The notes under the pieces: model-generated
Told to the model about the DNA's origin: nothing
What the model saw: only the letters and a program-made list of their open reading frames with translations
Databases searched by the model: none
Translations under genes and position numbers: made by a program
Shown here: piece after piece, positions 1 to 7,946 of the stretch
Position numbering within the stretch: the first letter of the stretch is position 1
Layout of the letters: every line of letters starts with the position of its first letter
Assembly: GCA_041487355.1 (NCBI GenBank)
Contig: JBGPND010000053.1
Location: 1 to 27,040, forward strand
Reading direction: 5' to 3'
DNA length: 27,040 bases
Source: JAMXLO01 sp041487355
GTDB taxonomy: Bacteria > Pseudomonadota > Alphaproteobacteria > Acetobacterales > Acetobacteraceae

Positions 1-318
1 AGCATGCGGCAAACTGATCCAATACGACCTCCCGAGGCGTGGCGTTCACACCAATCGGTAGAATCGATCACGCCCGCGCCGGGCAAGCGCTGATCCAATT
101 GTCAAGCGTGTTTCAAGTGCGATTCCCCTGGCCGGCGCCCTGCTGATCCAGGCCCCGGCCGCGGCGCCGACGAACCTGCCACGCCTGGCCGCCGGTGCGT
201 GCCGATGCCGGGGCCGCAACTCCGCAACCCAGGGTTGATTTGTCGAAAAAATTTACATGTTCTGAAAATTCACACGGCTCCTTCCTGGTAAACCATTGAT
301 TCACCGCAATATCCTGTG
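1..318. other. Gene-free upstream stretch
   Basis: No coding region is supported here. One frame on the plus strand (about 64-239) encodes a hydrophobic, signal-like stretch but has no ATG, GTG or TTG start, so it is not called. An AT-richer patch at about 240-275 contains two similar short blocks (GAAAAAATTTACA and GAAAATTCACA). They lie roughly 45-80 bp upstream of the sigma-54 promoter, the region where an enhancer-binding activator could bind. That role is speculation. Confidence 0.4.
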
Positions 319-335
319 TTGGCACGATATTTGCT
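319..335 (+). promoter_or_regulatory. Sigma-54 (-24/-12) promoter
   Basis: The sequence TTGGCAC-GATAT-TTGCT matches the RpoN consensus TGGCAC-N5-TTGCW exactly. The GG at 321-322 and the GC at 333-334 are 12 bases apart, as required. The expected transcription start is near 346, leaving a leader of about 80 bases before the ATG at 425. It drives the PEP-CTERM gene. In other bacteria PEP-CTERM genes are known to be under RpoN and the PrsK/PrsR two-component system, which agrees with this placement. Confidence 0.85.
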
Positions 336-424
336 TCCGAGAAAACGGCAGACCGGCCAGGTCCAAATGATTGGATTCAATGAGTCATCGGGCGCGGGAG
401 GCCGGCAATTTGTGGGGAATACAG

Positions 425-1117
425 ATGACGAAACTGAGGACGCTTCTGGCGGCGGGTGTCGTGCTCGGAGCATTCGGCTCTGGTCCGGCGTGGTCAAGTG
501 TGGTCGGCGCACCCACTGATGATTTGCTTGGCTGTGATTCACCCTTTGGCGGAAGCTGCAACGTCAGCTTTGACGAAAGAGGGCATATCTCGGCCTCGTT
601 CTCTTCTTTCCTATGGGGGGGCCTGACTTCCACCGTCGCCCACGTCGCCCCGGCCAGCAACCCGGCCTGGGTGGATTCCCTGGGGAACCCGCTTGAGGTA
701 ACCTCCTACACGCTCCAGGTGAACGACCCCAACACGGGAGGACCCGCTGAATTCTTCAACGGCGCCGTGGGGCTTTGCGAGTTTGGCGTGGCCACCGATG
801 GCTCGGCCTGCACGGGCCCGACCGGCGACGACAAGAGCGACGTCGTGCTGTTCAATTACAATCCAGGCGACGGGAAGCTGCACATCGACTTGCTGTCCGA
901 CAACCAGGCCGTGTTCAATTTCGCGACGGACACCAACGTCCTTGAAGTCGGGCCGGAGGGGAACAACGGCGCCCTCTACCGTGCGCTCGGCGAAACGGGC
1001 GGTGGTGAAGATGTCTTTTATCACATAACGAGCGACGCCCCTGAGCCCGCCTCGCTGGCCCTGCTCGGAACCGCCCTTGCCGGTCTCGGCCTGCTCCGCC
1101 GGCGCAAGGCCCGGTAG
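425..1117 (+). CDS. PEP-CTERM sorting domain protein
   Basis: A 230-residue exported protein. The ATG at 425 is chosen because GTGGGGA lies about 7 bases upstream; an in-frame TTG at 371 has no such site. The N-terminus is a Sec signal peptide (MTKLRTLLAAGVVLGAF, then small residues). The C-terminus carries the full PEP-CTERM tripartite signal: Pro-Glu-Pro at residues 206-208, a hydrophobic segment rich in Leu, Ala and Gly, and a terminal RRRKAR cluster. In this family the exosortase/EpsH system recognises that signal, and the protein ends up at the surface or in the extracellular matrix. The middle holds two Cys pairs (GCDSPFGGSC and CEFGVATDGSAC) that could form disulfides, and is otherwise unrecognised. 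The exosortase itself is not in this window. The gene is alone in its transcription unit, between a sigma-54 promoter and a terminator. Confidence 0.9.
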   Translation: MTKLRTLLAAGVVLGAFGSGPAWSSVVGAPTDDLLGCDSPFGGSCNVSFDERGHISASFSSFLWGGLTSTVAHVAPASNPAWVDSLGNPLEVTSYTLQVNDPNTGGPAEFFNGAVGLCEFGVATDGSACTGPTGDDKSDVVLFNYNPGDGKLHIDLLSDNQAVFNFATDTNVLEVGPEGNNGALYRALGETGGGEDVFYHITSDAPEPASLALLGTALAGLGLLRRRKAR

Positions 1118-1143
1118 CGCCTCGCACGATGGCGACTGACAAC

Positions 1144-1179
1144 AGGGCGGCATCTTCGGGTGCCGCCCTTAATCGTTTT
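1144..1179 (+). terminator. Intrinsic terminator with UUCG tetraloop
   Basis: The stem AGGGCGGCATC pairs with GGTGCCGCCCT (one T-G wobble) around a TTCG loop at 1155-1158. This is the extra-stable C(UUCG)G tetraloop. TTAATCGTTTT follows. It lies 26 bases after the PEP-CTERM stop. On the opposite strand no U-run follows the stem, so it should act mainly in the plus direction. Confidence 0.85.
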
Positions 1180-1198
1180 GTGGTCAAGCCATGCCGCC

Positions 1199-2497
1199 TC
1201 AATGTCCCGCGGCACGCGCCGCGATCTGTGCCGCATCCTGTCCGCTGATCCACGCTCCGGCCACCGTGCCGGCGAACCCGTCGTGGCAGGCCTCGCCGGC
1301 GAACAGCAGGTGCCCGTCGGAGAGCGGCCGACCCAGGCCGGTGCGCGCCTCGGCGTCACCCGGCCGCACATAGGCATACGCCCCGCGCACCCACGGATCG
1401 GCGTCCCAGCGGGTGACCAGCGTCGCCCCTCCAGCGAACAGCCGATCGACCCCCGCACCGAACATCGCGCGCAACTGGCCGAGGGCGAAATCCACTGCCG
1501 CCGCCTCGCCTTCGCGCGCCAGCGTCCAGGCCGTGGAACCGCCGACCCAGCCCTGCACATAGTCGCGCCCATGGGGCCAGCACTGGAAGTTCATCGTCGG
1601 CTCGCCGCTCCGCGTCACCTGGTGGTCGACCGAGCAATGCAGCGGCAGGTCGAGCCGATCCGGCCCGGTGGCTCGCAACGCCACCTTCATCGCCAACCCC
1701 ATCGGCAGGGCATGGATGCAGGACTGGACGTGCGGCGGCAGCGGCGGATCGAAGCCGATCGCGCCGGCCGCCAGCACGCCGGTGGAGACCGTGACGATGG
1801 CGGCGCCGGCGGTGATGGCGCCGCGCGGTGTGTGCATGGTCACGCGTCCGCCCTGGCCGTTCCAGTCGATGCGCGTCACCGGCGTCGACAGGCGGATGTC
1901 GAGCCTGGCGCCGAGGCGGCGGGCGACGAAGGCGCCGATGCCGCCTTGCGGGACAAGGTTGCTGCCCGACAGCACATTGCGCTGCCAGTCGAGCAGGCTG
2001 AATTCGTCCGCCTCGGCGCAGCAGATGATCGGGCCTTCCCAGGTCTCCACCGTCACCGCCCAGGAGTCGCCCGGCAGTGCCCGCGCCACCTCGGCCAGCT
2101 TCGCGTCGGCGCGCGTGCGCAGGATGCGGGCCGCCATGTCCTCGAAGCGCGGCCAAGCGGCGGCATAATCCGCGTATTCCGCCGGCGTCGCCTCGTGCTG
2201 GCCGACGAAGGTGCGTTCGCGGCGCAGTTCGTCGGCGCGCAGCAGCACCTCGCCGGCCTGCTGTGCGATCGGCACCAGCGGGTTGCGTTCCGCCGCGTGT
2301 AGCCACACCGCGCCCATGTCGAACCACACGCCGCCAAGCTCCGGCGGATACGCCGTCCACGCACGACCACCGATGCGCGCGGATGCCTCGAGTACAAGCG
2401 CGCTCCGTCCGGCGTCGCGCAACGCAGTCGCCGCGCCAAGGCCGGCAAGACCGGCGCCGACCACGACAACATCGACATCCGGCGGTGCGAAGGGCAT
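1199..2497 (-). CDS. Flavin amine oxidase (FAD-dependent)
   Basis: A 432-residue flavoprotein of the monoamine/polyamine oxidase family, expected to oxidise an amine to an imine or aldehyde plus ammonia or amine with H2O2 formation. The N-terminal Rossmann motif GAGLAG is at residues 14-19, the ribose-binding acidic residue E37 follows, and RIGGR at 41-45 is the typical GG motif of this family. The C-terminal FAD-contact motif FAGEA is at about 399-403. There is no signal peptide, so it is cytoplasmic. ATG at 2497 has AAGAGG upstream at a usable distance. It is the last of four same-strand genes (creatininase-like, HyuB, HyuA, this one) but is separated from HyuA by 148 bp containing an inverted-repeat element, so it may be transcribed partly on its own. 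The substrate is not readable from the sequence. The context suggests an amine or amino acid released by the upstream amidohydrolases. Confidence 0.88.
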   Translation of the reverse strand: MPFAPPDVDVVVVGAGLAGLGAATALRDAGRSALVLEASARIGGRAWTAYPPELGGVWFDMGAVWLHAAERNPLVPIAQQAGEVLLRADELRRERTFVGQHEATPAEYADYAAAWPRFEDMAARILRTRADAKLAEVARALPGDSWAVTVETWEGPIICCAEADEFSLLDWQRNVLSGSNLVPQGGIGAFVARRLGARLDIRLSTPVTRIDWNGQGGRVTMHTPRGAITAGAAIVTVSTGVLAAGAIGFDPPLPPHVQSCIHALPMGLAMKVALRATGPDRLDLPLHCSVDHQVTRSGEPTMNFQCWPHGRDYVQGWVGGSTAWTLAREGEAAAVDFALGQLRAMFGAGVDRLFAGGATLVTRWDADPWVRGAYAYVRPGDAEARTGLGRPLSDGHLLFAGEACHDGFAGTVAGAWISGQDAAQIAARAAGH

Positions 2498-2562
2498 GGG
2501 GGAGCCTCTTGCGTGGTTGCGGTTTTAGGGCGCGTTCTGGATTACCGGAATCTCGCCGGAAC

Positions 2563-2647
2563 GATGGGTTTCGCTCTGCTCAACCCATCCTACGACTACG
2601 ACGCAACCCGTAGCCCGTAGGATGGGTTGAGCGCAGCGATACCCATC
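2563..2647. repeat. Inverted-repeat element, copy 1
   Basis: Two 32-bp arms (2563-2594 and 2616-2647) are reverse complements with 3 mismatches, separated by 21 bp. The core is GATGGGTTTCGCT on the left and CGTAGGATGGGTTGAGC on the right. A second, related copy lies at 13507-13578. This looks like a dispersed REP-like or MITE-like palindrome. The right arm overlaps the last two bases of the HyuA stop codon. As RNA it would form a long hairpin between HyuA and the amine oxidase gene. Confidence 0.85.
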
Positions 2648-4715
2648 ACGGCTGGCGAGGCTCGCTCGCATTTCCGGTCAGCCTGAACCCGCTAGAGACA
2701 CGCCTCAACAACAGTGCACCCGCATCCAGCACCTCGACATCCCACCCTGGAGCCACCAGGGTCGTCGCGTCGAGCTGCGTCACGATGGCCGGACCGGTGA
2801 ACCGGTCGCCGGCCCCCAGCCCTTCCCGCTCATACACCGCAGCTTCGACGGACCCCATAGCGCCATGCACCACCTGCCGGCCGACCGGTTCCGCCCCCGC
2901 GCCCGGCGCCAGGACCGGGCGCCTCGACTCGGGTGCGCTCGCCTCCGCCTCCACGCGCAGCGTGACCAGCTCGACCTCCGCCTCCAGCGTGAAACCGTTG
3001 AGGGCCTGATGCGCCTCGGCGAACGCCGCCTTCGCCGCCCCTGCCCCACCCGGCCAGACCACCGCCAGTTCGGCGCCCTGCCCCGCATACCGCAGCAGCG
3101 CGACCCGTGTGGTCCGGCGATCCCCCGGCGCCACACGCTCCTCCACGAACCACGCCCGCGCCTCGGCCTCCAACGCGGCGAATACCGGCTCCGCCGCGTG
3201 CCATTCATCCGGCCGCGGCAGAGTGCGGGAGAACTCCGCCTTCAGCGTCGCAGCCAGCAGCCCCTCCGCACACAGCACGCCCGGCGCCGGCGGCACCAGC
3301 ACGCGCGTGATGCCGAGCAACTCGGCCAGCGCACAGCCGTGCAGCGGCCCGGCGCCGCCGAACGGCACCAGGGTGAAGTCGCGCGGGTCATGGCCACGCT
3401 CCACCGACACCACCCGGATCGCGCCCACCATGTTGGAATCGGCGATCGCCAGGATCCCGCGTGCCGCCTCGTGCAGCGACAGGCCGAGCGGTTCCGCGAT
3501 ACGCGCACCGATCGCCTGTGCTGCCAGCGCAGGGTCGAGCGCCATGCGCCCGCCCAGCAGCGCGGCCGGCAGGTGGCCCAGCACCAGATGCGCGTCGGTC
3601 ACCGTGGGCTCGTCGCCGCCGGTGCCGTAGCAGGCGGGGCCCGGAACCGCACCGGCGCTGGAGGGACCGACGGTCAGCGCCCCATCGGAGAGCCGGGCGA
3701 TCGAGCCACCCCCGGACCCGATCGTCACCATGTCCACCATCGGCAGCGGCAACGGCCAGTCGCCGATCCGCCCTCGCTGGGTGAGGTCGATGCGGCCGCC
3801 GCGCAGCAGACAGATATCCGCGCTGGTGCCGCCGATATCGACGGTAACGATGTCGCCGATACCGGCCGCTTCGGCCACGTCGCGCGCCCCTACCACGCCG
3901 GCGGCAGGACCCGACAGCACCGTGAGGACAGGTGCCCGCCCGATCGTCGCCGCTCCCGCCACGCCGCCGTTCGACTGCATCAGCAGCAGCGGCGCGGCAA
4001 TGCCGGCATCGATCAACCGGCGTTGCAGACGGCGCACATAGGTGGCGACCGCCGGCATGACACCGGCGTTCATGATGGTCGCGAGGCTGCGTTCGTATTC
4101 GCGGACCACCGGGAGCACATCCACCGACGCGGTCACGGCCAGTTCCGGCAAGGCCGCGCGAAGGATTTCGGCGACGCGGCGCTCATGCGCGGGATACGCG
4201 AAGGAGTGCAGCAGGCAGACCGCGACGGCCTGCACATCCAACCGGCGCAGCGCCGCGGCGACCTCGTGCACGCTCGCTTCGTCCAAGGGAGTCAGCACTA
4301 CGCCGCCCGGGCCGACACGCTCGCTCACCTCCAGCACCCGCTCAGGCGGAACCGGGCGTTGCGGCTTCACCCAGGCGAACAGGTTGGCGTGGCGCGGGAT
4401 GTCCTGCCGGCCGATCTCCAGCACATGGCGAAAGCCGGCGGTGGTCACCAGGGCGGTGCGTGCGGTCTTGCCCTCCAGGATCAGGTTGGTCGCGACCGTC
4501 GTCCCGTGCAGGGCGCGGCCGATCGCGGCAGGCGATGCAGCGGCTTCGGCCAGCGCGAGCATGACGCCGGTGAGAAAGGCCTCCGACGGATCGGACGGCG
4601 TGCTCGGCGTCTTGGCCCGCCAGGCGCGCCCGGTCGCGCGGTCGGCCAGCGTCACGTCGGTGAACGTGCCGCCGATGTCCACCGCGACGGCGAGGTCAGC
4701 CGATGGCATCGACAT
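2646..4715 (-). CDS. hyuA: Hydantoinase A/5-oxoprolinase-type subunit (HyuA)
   Basis: A 689-residue protein of the hydantoinase A/acetone carboxylase beta/5-oxoprolinase superfamily. This is the ATP-binding subunit that activates a cyclic amide for hydrolysis together with HyuB. Actin-like phosphate motifs are visible at residues 12-20 (VDIGGTFTD) and 292-300 (VDIGGTSAD). HGTTVATN is at 70-77, the REYERS..T..NAG block is at 205-218, and SGPAAGV is at 268-274. A late FGGAGPLHG motif contributes to nucleotide binding in this family. Length is normal for bacterial HyuA. The ATG at 4715 overlaps the end of hyuB by 20 bases with CAAGG just upstream; an ATG two codons later is also possible. The specific substrate (hydantoin, N-methylhydantoin, 5-oxoproline, a lactam) cannot be told from sequence. 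Cytoplasmic. Confidence 0.93.
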   Translation of the reverse strand: MSMPSADLAVAVDIGGTFTDVTLADRATGRAWRAKTPSTPSDPSEAFLTGVMLALAEAAASPAAIGRALHGTTVATNLILEGKTARTALVTTAGFRHVLEIGRQDIPRHANLFAWVKPQRPVPPERVLEVSERVGPGGVVLTPLDEASVHEVAAALRRLDVQAVAVCLLHSFAYPAHERRVAEILRAALPELAVTASVDVLPVVREYERSLATIMNAGVMPAVATYVRRLQRRLIDAGIAAPLLLMQSNGGVAGAATIGRAPVLTVLSGPAAGVVGARDVAEAAGIGDIVTVDIGGTSADICLLRGGRIDLTQRGRIGDWPLPLPMVDMVTIGSGGGSIARLSDGALTVGPSSAGAVPGPACYGTGGDEPTVTDAHLVLGHLPAALLGGRMALDPALAAQAIGARIAEPLGLSLHEAARGILAIADSNMVGAIRVVSVERGHDPRDFTLVPFGGAGPLHGCALAELLGITRVLVPPAPGVLCAEGLLAATLKAEFSRTLPRPDEWHAAEPVFAALEAEARAWFVEERVAPGDRRTTRVALLRYAGQGAELAVVWPGGAGAAKAAFAEAHQALNGFTLEAEVELVTLRVEAEASAPESRRPVLAPGAGAEPVGRQVVHGAMGSVEAAVYEREGLGAGDRFTGPAIVTQLDATTLVAPGWDVEVLDAGALLLRRVSSGFRLTGNASEPRQP

Positions 4716-6453
4716 AGCCCTTGCGATGGAATGCCTTCGCCGCCGGCCGCCTGGCCCGCCTCTCCCTGGTAGCGGCTGCGTCCACCGCGTCGCCGCTCAC
4801 CACCACGCCGTAGTCGCGCCGCGCAGCCTCGGGCGAGACGAAGCCATTGCGGATGTCCTGCAGCACAAGCTCCGGCGGGCGGTCGAACGGATGGCCATGG
4901 CCACCGCCACCGCCGGTCTCCAGCAGCAGGATGTCGCCGCGTCGCAGCACCGTCCCGTCCGACAACGGCGCCAGCACCTGCTCGTGCGGCGTGCCTGGGT
5001 TGACCACTGCCCGGCCGGTGCCGCCCTGCATGCCGCCGGCCGCGCCCCATGGCGGGTTGACCACGCTGTCGATCCGCATGGACAGCACGGCGTATTCCGC
5101 CAGCACCTCGTACTCGCGCACCACGCCGGCCCCGCCGCGGAACCGGCCCGCGCCGCCACTGTCGCGGTGGATGCTGTAACGACGCAGCCGCACTGGGTAG
5201 CTGAGCTCGAGGAACTCAACCGGAAAGTTCTCCTGCGCAACGAAATACACCGCATCGATGCCGTCCGCGGTGGGCCTTGCGCCATAGCCGACCCCGACGC
5301 CATCCGACATCAGGAACGGTTTTCCCCCGGCGGTGCCCCGCAGCAGGATGATCACGTAGGCGGAGTGCGCCGCCGGGGCGCCACCGCCCGCGACATTCAC
5401 CAGCCCGTTCAGCACCGCCAGGAACCGCATCATCGTCATGCCGCGCAACCCAAGCGGAGCGGGAAAGCGCGGCCAGAGCAGCGAGCCCTCGCGCAGCCGC
5501 ACCTCGTCCAGTGCGCGGGGACCGCCGGCGTTGCACACCTGAGCCGGGTCGCCACCGAGGAAATAAAGGCCGAGCGCCATGCCCGGCACATCCGGGTTCA
5601 TCAGGAAGTTGACCGGCCCCGGCGCCTGGTCGTCCGTCTCCGTCGCGTCGAGGATGAAGCGATCGTCCGGCGTGCGGGTGAGAGCGAGCCGGATGAAGAA
5701 CGGGCCATTGCCGTGACCGTCGGAATCGATCGCGTCGCTGAACCGGTGCGTGCCGACCGCGAAGGTTTCCCGCAGTCTGGCGCGCACCAGCTCCCTGGTG
5801 CGGGTGAACAACTGGGCGAGCGCATCGGCCACCACCTGCCGCCCGAAGCGCCCGAGGATCTCCTTGACGCGGCGCACGCCGAGATCGACCGCGGCCATCA
5901 GCGCCCGCGCGTCGCCCCGGCTCTGCGCGGGATAGCGCGAGTTGCGGTGGAAGATCTCCAGCGCCGCCTCGTTCACCGTGCCCGCGTCGATCAGCTTGGT
6001 CGGCGGGATGATGATGCCTTCATGGAAGATGTCGGTGGCATCGGAACTGATCGAGCCGGGCCGCAATCCGCCGATGTCGGAGAAATGCGCCCAGCCCATC
6101 ACGAAGGCCTCGCGCTTCCCCGCATGGAACACCGGTGCCAGGAACACCTGGTCGTTGGAATGCGACACAGCCCCGCGCGAGGCGTAACAATCATTGTACC
6201 AGTAGAGATCACCCTCGCGCATGGTATCCGGCGGAAAGCGGGAAAATACCGGCCCCGTGATGTCGCCGAAAATCGGCACCATGGAGCCGACCACCATCAC
6301 CCCGTCGGCGTCGAACAGTGCGGTGTAAAAATCCTTCTTCTCCCGGATGAAGGCGCTGATCGCGGTGCGCTCCAGCAGCGCATCCATCTCGGACTGCGCC
6401 GCGCGGATCGCGCCGCGGATGATCTCCAGCTTGATCGGGTCCAACCGGCTCAT
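4696..6453 (-). CDS. hyuB: Hydantoinase B/5-oxoprolinase-type subunit (HyuB)
   Basis: A 585-residue partner subunit of the ATP-dependent cyclic-amide hydrolase. The N-terminus has the family pattern DPIKLEIIRGAI, followed by a conserved EMDALLERTA stretch. The C-terminal part carries GGGGGHGHPFDRPPE, the glycine-rich end typical of HyuB proteins. Length is within the family range. Its start codon overlaps the stop of the upstream creatininase-like gene (TGATG, one shared base) and its 3' end overlaps hyuA by 20 bases. No good Shine-Dalgarno sequence precedes it, so translation is probably coupled to the gene before it. HyuA and HyuB together should form the active complex in the cytoplasm. 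Confidence 0.93.
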   Translation of the reverse strand: MSRLDPIKLEIIRGAIRAAQSEMDALLERTAISAFIREKKDFYTALFDADGVMVVGSMVPIFGDITGPVFSRFPPDTMREGDLYWYNDCYASRGAVSHSNDQVFLAPVFHAGKREAFVMGWAHFSDIGGLRPGSISSDATDIFHEGIIIPPTKLIDAGTVNEAALEIFHRNSRYPAQSRGDARALMAAVDLGVRRVKEILGRFGRQVVADALAQLFTRTRELVRARLRETFAVGTHRFSDAIDSDGHGNGPFFIRLALTRTPDDRFILDATETDDQAPGPVNFLMNPDVPGMALGLYFLGGDPAQVCNAGGPRALDEVRLREGSLLWPRFPAPLGLRGMTMMRFLAVLNGLVNVAGGGAPAAHSAYVIILLRGTAGGKPFLMSDGVGVGYGARPTADGIDAVYFVAQENFPVEFLELSYPVRLRRYSIHRDSGGAGRFRGGAGVVREYEVLAEYAVLSMRIDSVVNPPWGAAGGMQGGTGRAVVNPGTPHEQVLAPLSDGTVLRRGDILLLETGGGGGHGHPFDRPPELVLQDIRNGFVSPEAARRDYGVVVSGDAVDAAATRERRARRPAAKAFHRKGYVDAIG

Positions 6454-7199
6454 CAGTCGGCGAGGAAGGCGCGATAGACCTCGACCATATCGGCGACCGC
6501 GGCGGCATAGAGAAGCGCACCATGCTCCGGCGTGGACAGCGACGGGTCCGAGCCGATTCGCCCGTCCGGGAACCGCCGCCGGTAGTCGGCGCAGTCGAAG
6601 AACCCGGTGCTCGTTGGCGCAACCTTGGGCGACATCTGGGCGTGCTTGATCGCCAGCGGCTGGTAGTGCTGCGCCAGCGACACCTCGGCCGCCGTAGCAT
6701 GACTGCCGTTCGCATCGCCGTACAGCTCGTGGGCCAGCGCCGTCGCACGCGGCCCCTGCGACCAGAACAGCATCTTGCAGCGGACCGGCGAGGGCTCGCC
6801 ATGCGCGCGCATCGAGGCCGCGGCATAGATTTCGTCGAACGCCGCCGTCACGGTGGCCACGTTGCCGCCATGGCCATTGATGAACAGGAAGCGTTCGAAG
6901 TCGTGCTTCATCAGCGACGTCACCACGTCGCCCACCACCGCGATCAGCGTCGAGGGTCGCAGCGTGACCGACCCTGCGAACCCCAGATGGTGCTGCGACA
7001 TGCCGATGGTGAGCGTCGGTGCCACCAGGCAGCCGATTTCGTCGCCGACGCCCTTGGAGACGAACTCCGCATCCAGGTGGTCGGTGCCGATCAGCCCGTT
7101 CGGCCCGTGCTGTTCGGTCGACCCGATCGGGATGATGATGCCACGCGAAGTCCGCAGATACTCCTCGACCTCATGCCAGGTGGACAGCGCGAGCTGCAT
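6453..7199 (-). CDS. Creatininase-family amidohydrolase
   Basis: A 248-residue metal-dependent amidohydrolase of the creatininase family, whose members open cyclic or linear amides. The ATG at 7199 is chosen because TTAGGAGAAA lies 6-8 bases upstream; an alternative start 7 codons earlier would sit over that site. Candidate metal ligands are E29 and H31 in STEQHG, D40 in GTDHLD, H110 in NGHGGN, and E172 in HATAAEVS. The second glutamate that follows the NGH histidine in true creatininase is a glycine here, so creatinine itself is unlikely to be the substrate. It is the first gene of the run leading into hyuB and hyuA with translational coupling, so it probably acts on the same compound or on a product. 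No convincing promoter is visible between it and the transposase remnant at 7315. Confidence 0.88.
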   Translation of the reverse strand: MQLALSTWHEVEEYLRTSRGIIIPIGSTEQHGPNGLIGTDHLDAEFVSKGVGDEIGCLVAPTLTIGMSQHHLGFAGSVTLRPSTLIAVVGDVVTSLMKHDFERFLFINGHGGNVATVTAAFDEIYAAASMRAHGEPSPVRCKMLFWSQGPRATALAHELYGDANGSHATAAEVSLAQHYQPLAIKHAQMSPKVAPTSTGFFDCADYRRRFPDGRIGSDPSLSTPEHGALLYAAAVADMVEVYRAFLAD

Positions 7200-7314
7200 G
7201 GAATTTCTCCTAACGCCCAACGCATCTTGCAGCCCCGCTGCTTCTCTCGCAATTGTGCCACGCCGAAGCTACCGAGCAGAGGCCCAACCGCGCCGATCTG
7301 AACACGGCCCGAGG

Positions 7315-7548
7315 GCGGCTGTCCGTTGTCCGACGGAACCGCCGCTTCTGGCGGGCGCGGATGCCATGTCGGCGTTTCAGGCGGGCGACCCTGTTGCGTC
7401 CCACCCGCCTGCCCTCGGCGTGCAGAGCGGCATGCACACGTGGACTGCCGTAACGCCATCCGTTGTCGGCATGAACGCGGCGTATGTCCTGGGTAAGGGC
7501 GCGGTTGGCAGCCGCACGCGCACTCTCCGGCCGATCCCGCCACCTGGG
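7315..7548 (-). pseudogene. IS3-family transposase (OrfB) remnant
   Basis: Translating the minus strand from 7548 down to 7315 gives about 78 uninterrupted residues starting PRWRDRPESARAAANRA, continuing through YGSPRVHAALHAEGRRVGR and ending RQKRRFRRTTDS. This is the HTH_21 region just before the integrase core of IS3-type OrfB transposases. A stop codon lies immediately upstream in this frame. After TTDS the sequence departs from the family, so the catalytic DDE core is missing. No intact terminal repeats or target duplication were seen. The rest of the region (7200-7314 and 7549-7684) shows no gene. Confidence 0.8.
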
Positions 7549-7684
7549 TCAACGGCCGTCCGCTCCTCTCCCGCAGCGATACCCAGGGCAATCGGGTGAA
7601 TGTCCGGGAGCGCGAACGCTGGATCGCTCCTGCCACCTGTCACCCGGCCGCCACGATCGTCGGATGGTGCCCAAGGAAGTTTCC

Positions 7685-7815
7685 ACACGGAGTTCACCGA
7701 GGAAGGCACACGGAGAGCCACGGAGAAGGGAAGAAAAAGGGATGCAAGCGCTTCGCGTGAAGCGCCGTTCTCGCTTCCTCCGTGGCTCTCCGTGGATCCT
7801 CGGTGAACCCCGTGT
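7685..7815. repeat. 131-bp palindromic repeat element
   Basis: The left side contains ACACGGAGTTCACCGAGGA and then CACGGAGAGCCACGGAG. The right side, read on the other strand, contains ACACGGGGTTCACCGAGGA followed by CCACGGAGAGCCACGGAGG. The centre holds a perfect hairpin, GCGCTTC-GCGT-GAAGCGC, at 7748-7765. The whole unit is a large imperfect palindrome made of short CACGGAG-type repeats. Similar CACGGAG-rich repeats occur in many genomes; from memory they are non-coding and dispersed. It lies next to the transposase remnant and 131 bp before the NIPSNAP gene. Confidence 0.75.
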
Positions 7816-7946
7816 CAAATGCCGCCTTGCTCCGCTGGCCATATGCGTCAGCCCTGAATGTTAGGGGGTGCGGCGCCGGCGCCCTGATGGCACGGGCACG
7901 CGCGGCTGCCTATGCTGCGACGCGCAACCGAGAGGAGACGAACGCG

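Noticed and set aside
64..239. Open frame with a signal-peptide-like LAGALLIQAPAAA stretch
   Set aside because: No ATG, GTG or TTG start in the frame after the TAG at about 56, and the downstream part is not protein-like.
2865..6477. Very long plus-strand open frames opposite hyuA and hyuB
   Set aside because: They are antisense to clearly conserved proteins, are Arg- and His-rich, show no recognisable domains, and follow from high GC at third positions.
7249..7260. TGGCAC and TTGC on the minus strand before the creatininase-like gene, resembling a sigma-54 promoter
   Set aside because: The two boxes are 2 bp apart instead of 5, so the -24/-12 spacing is not met.
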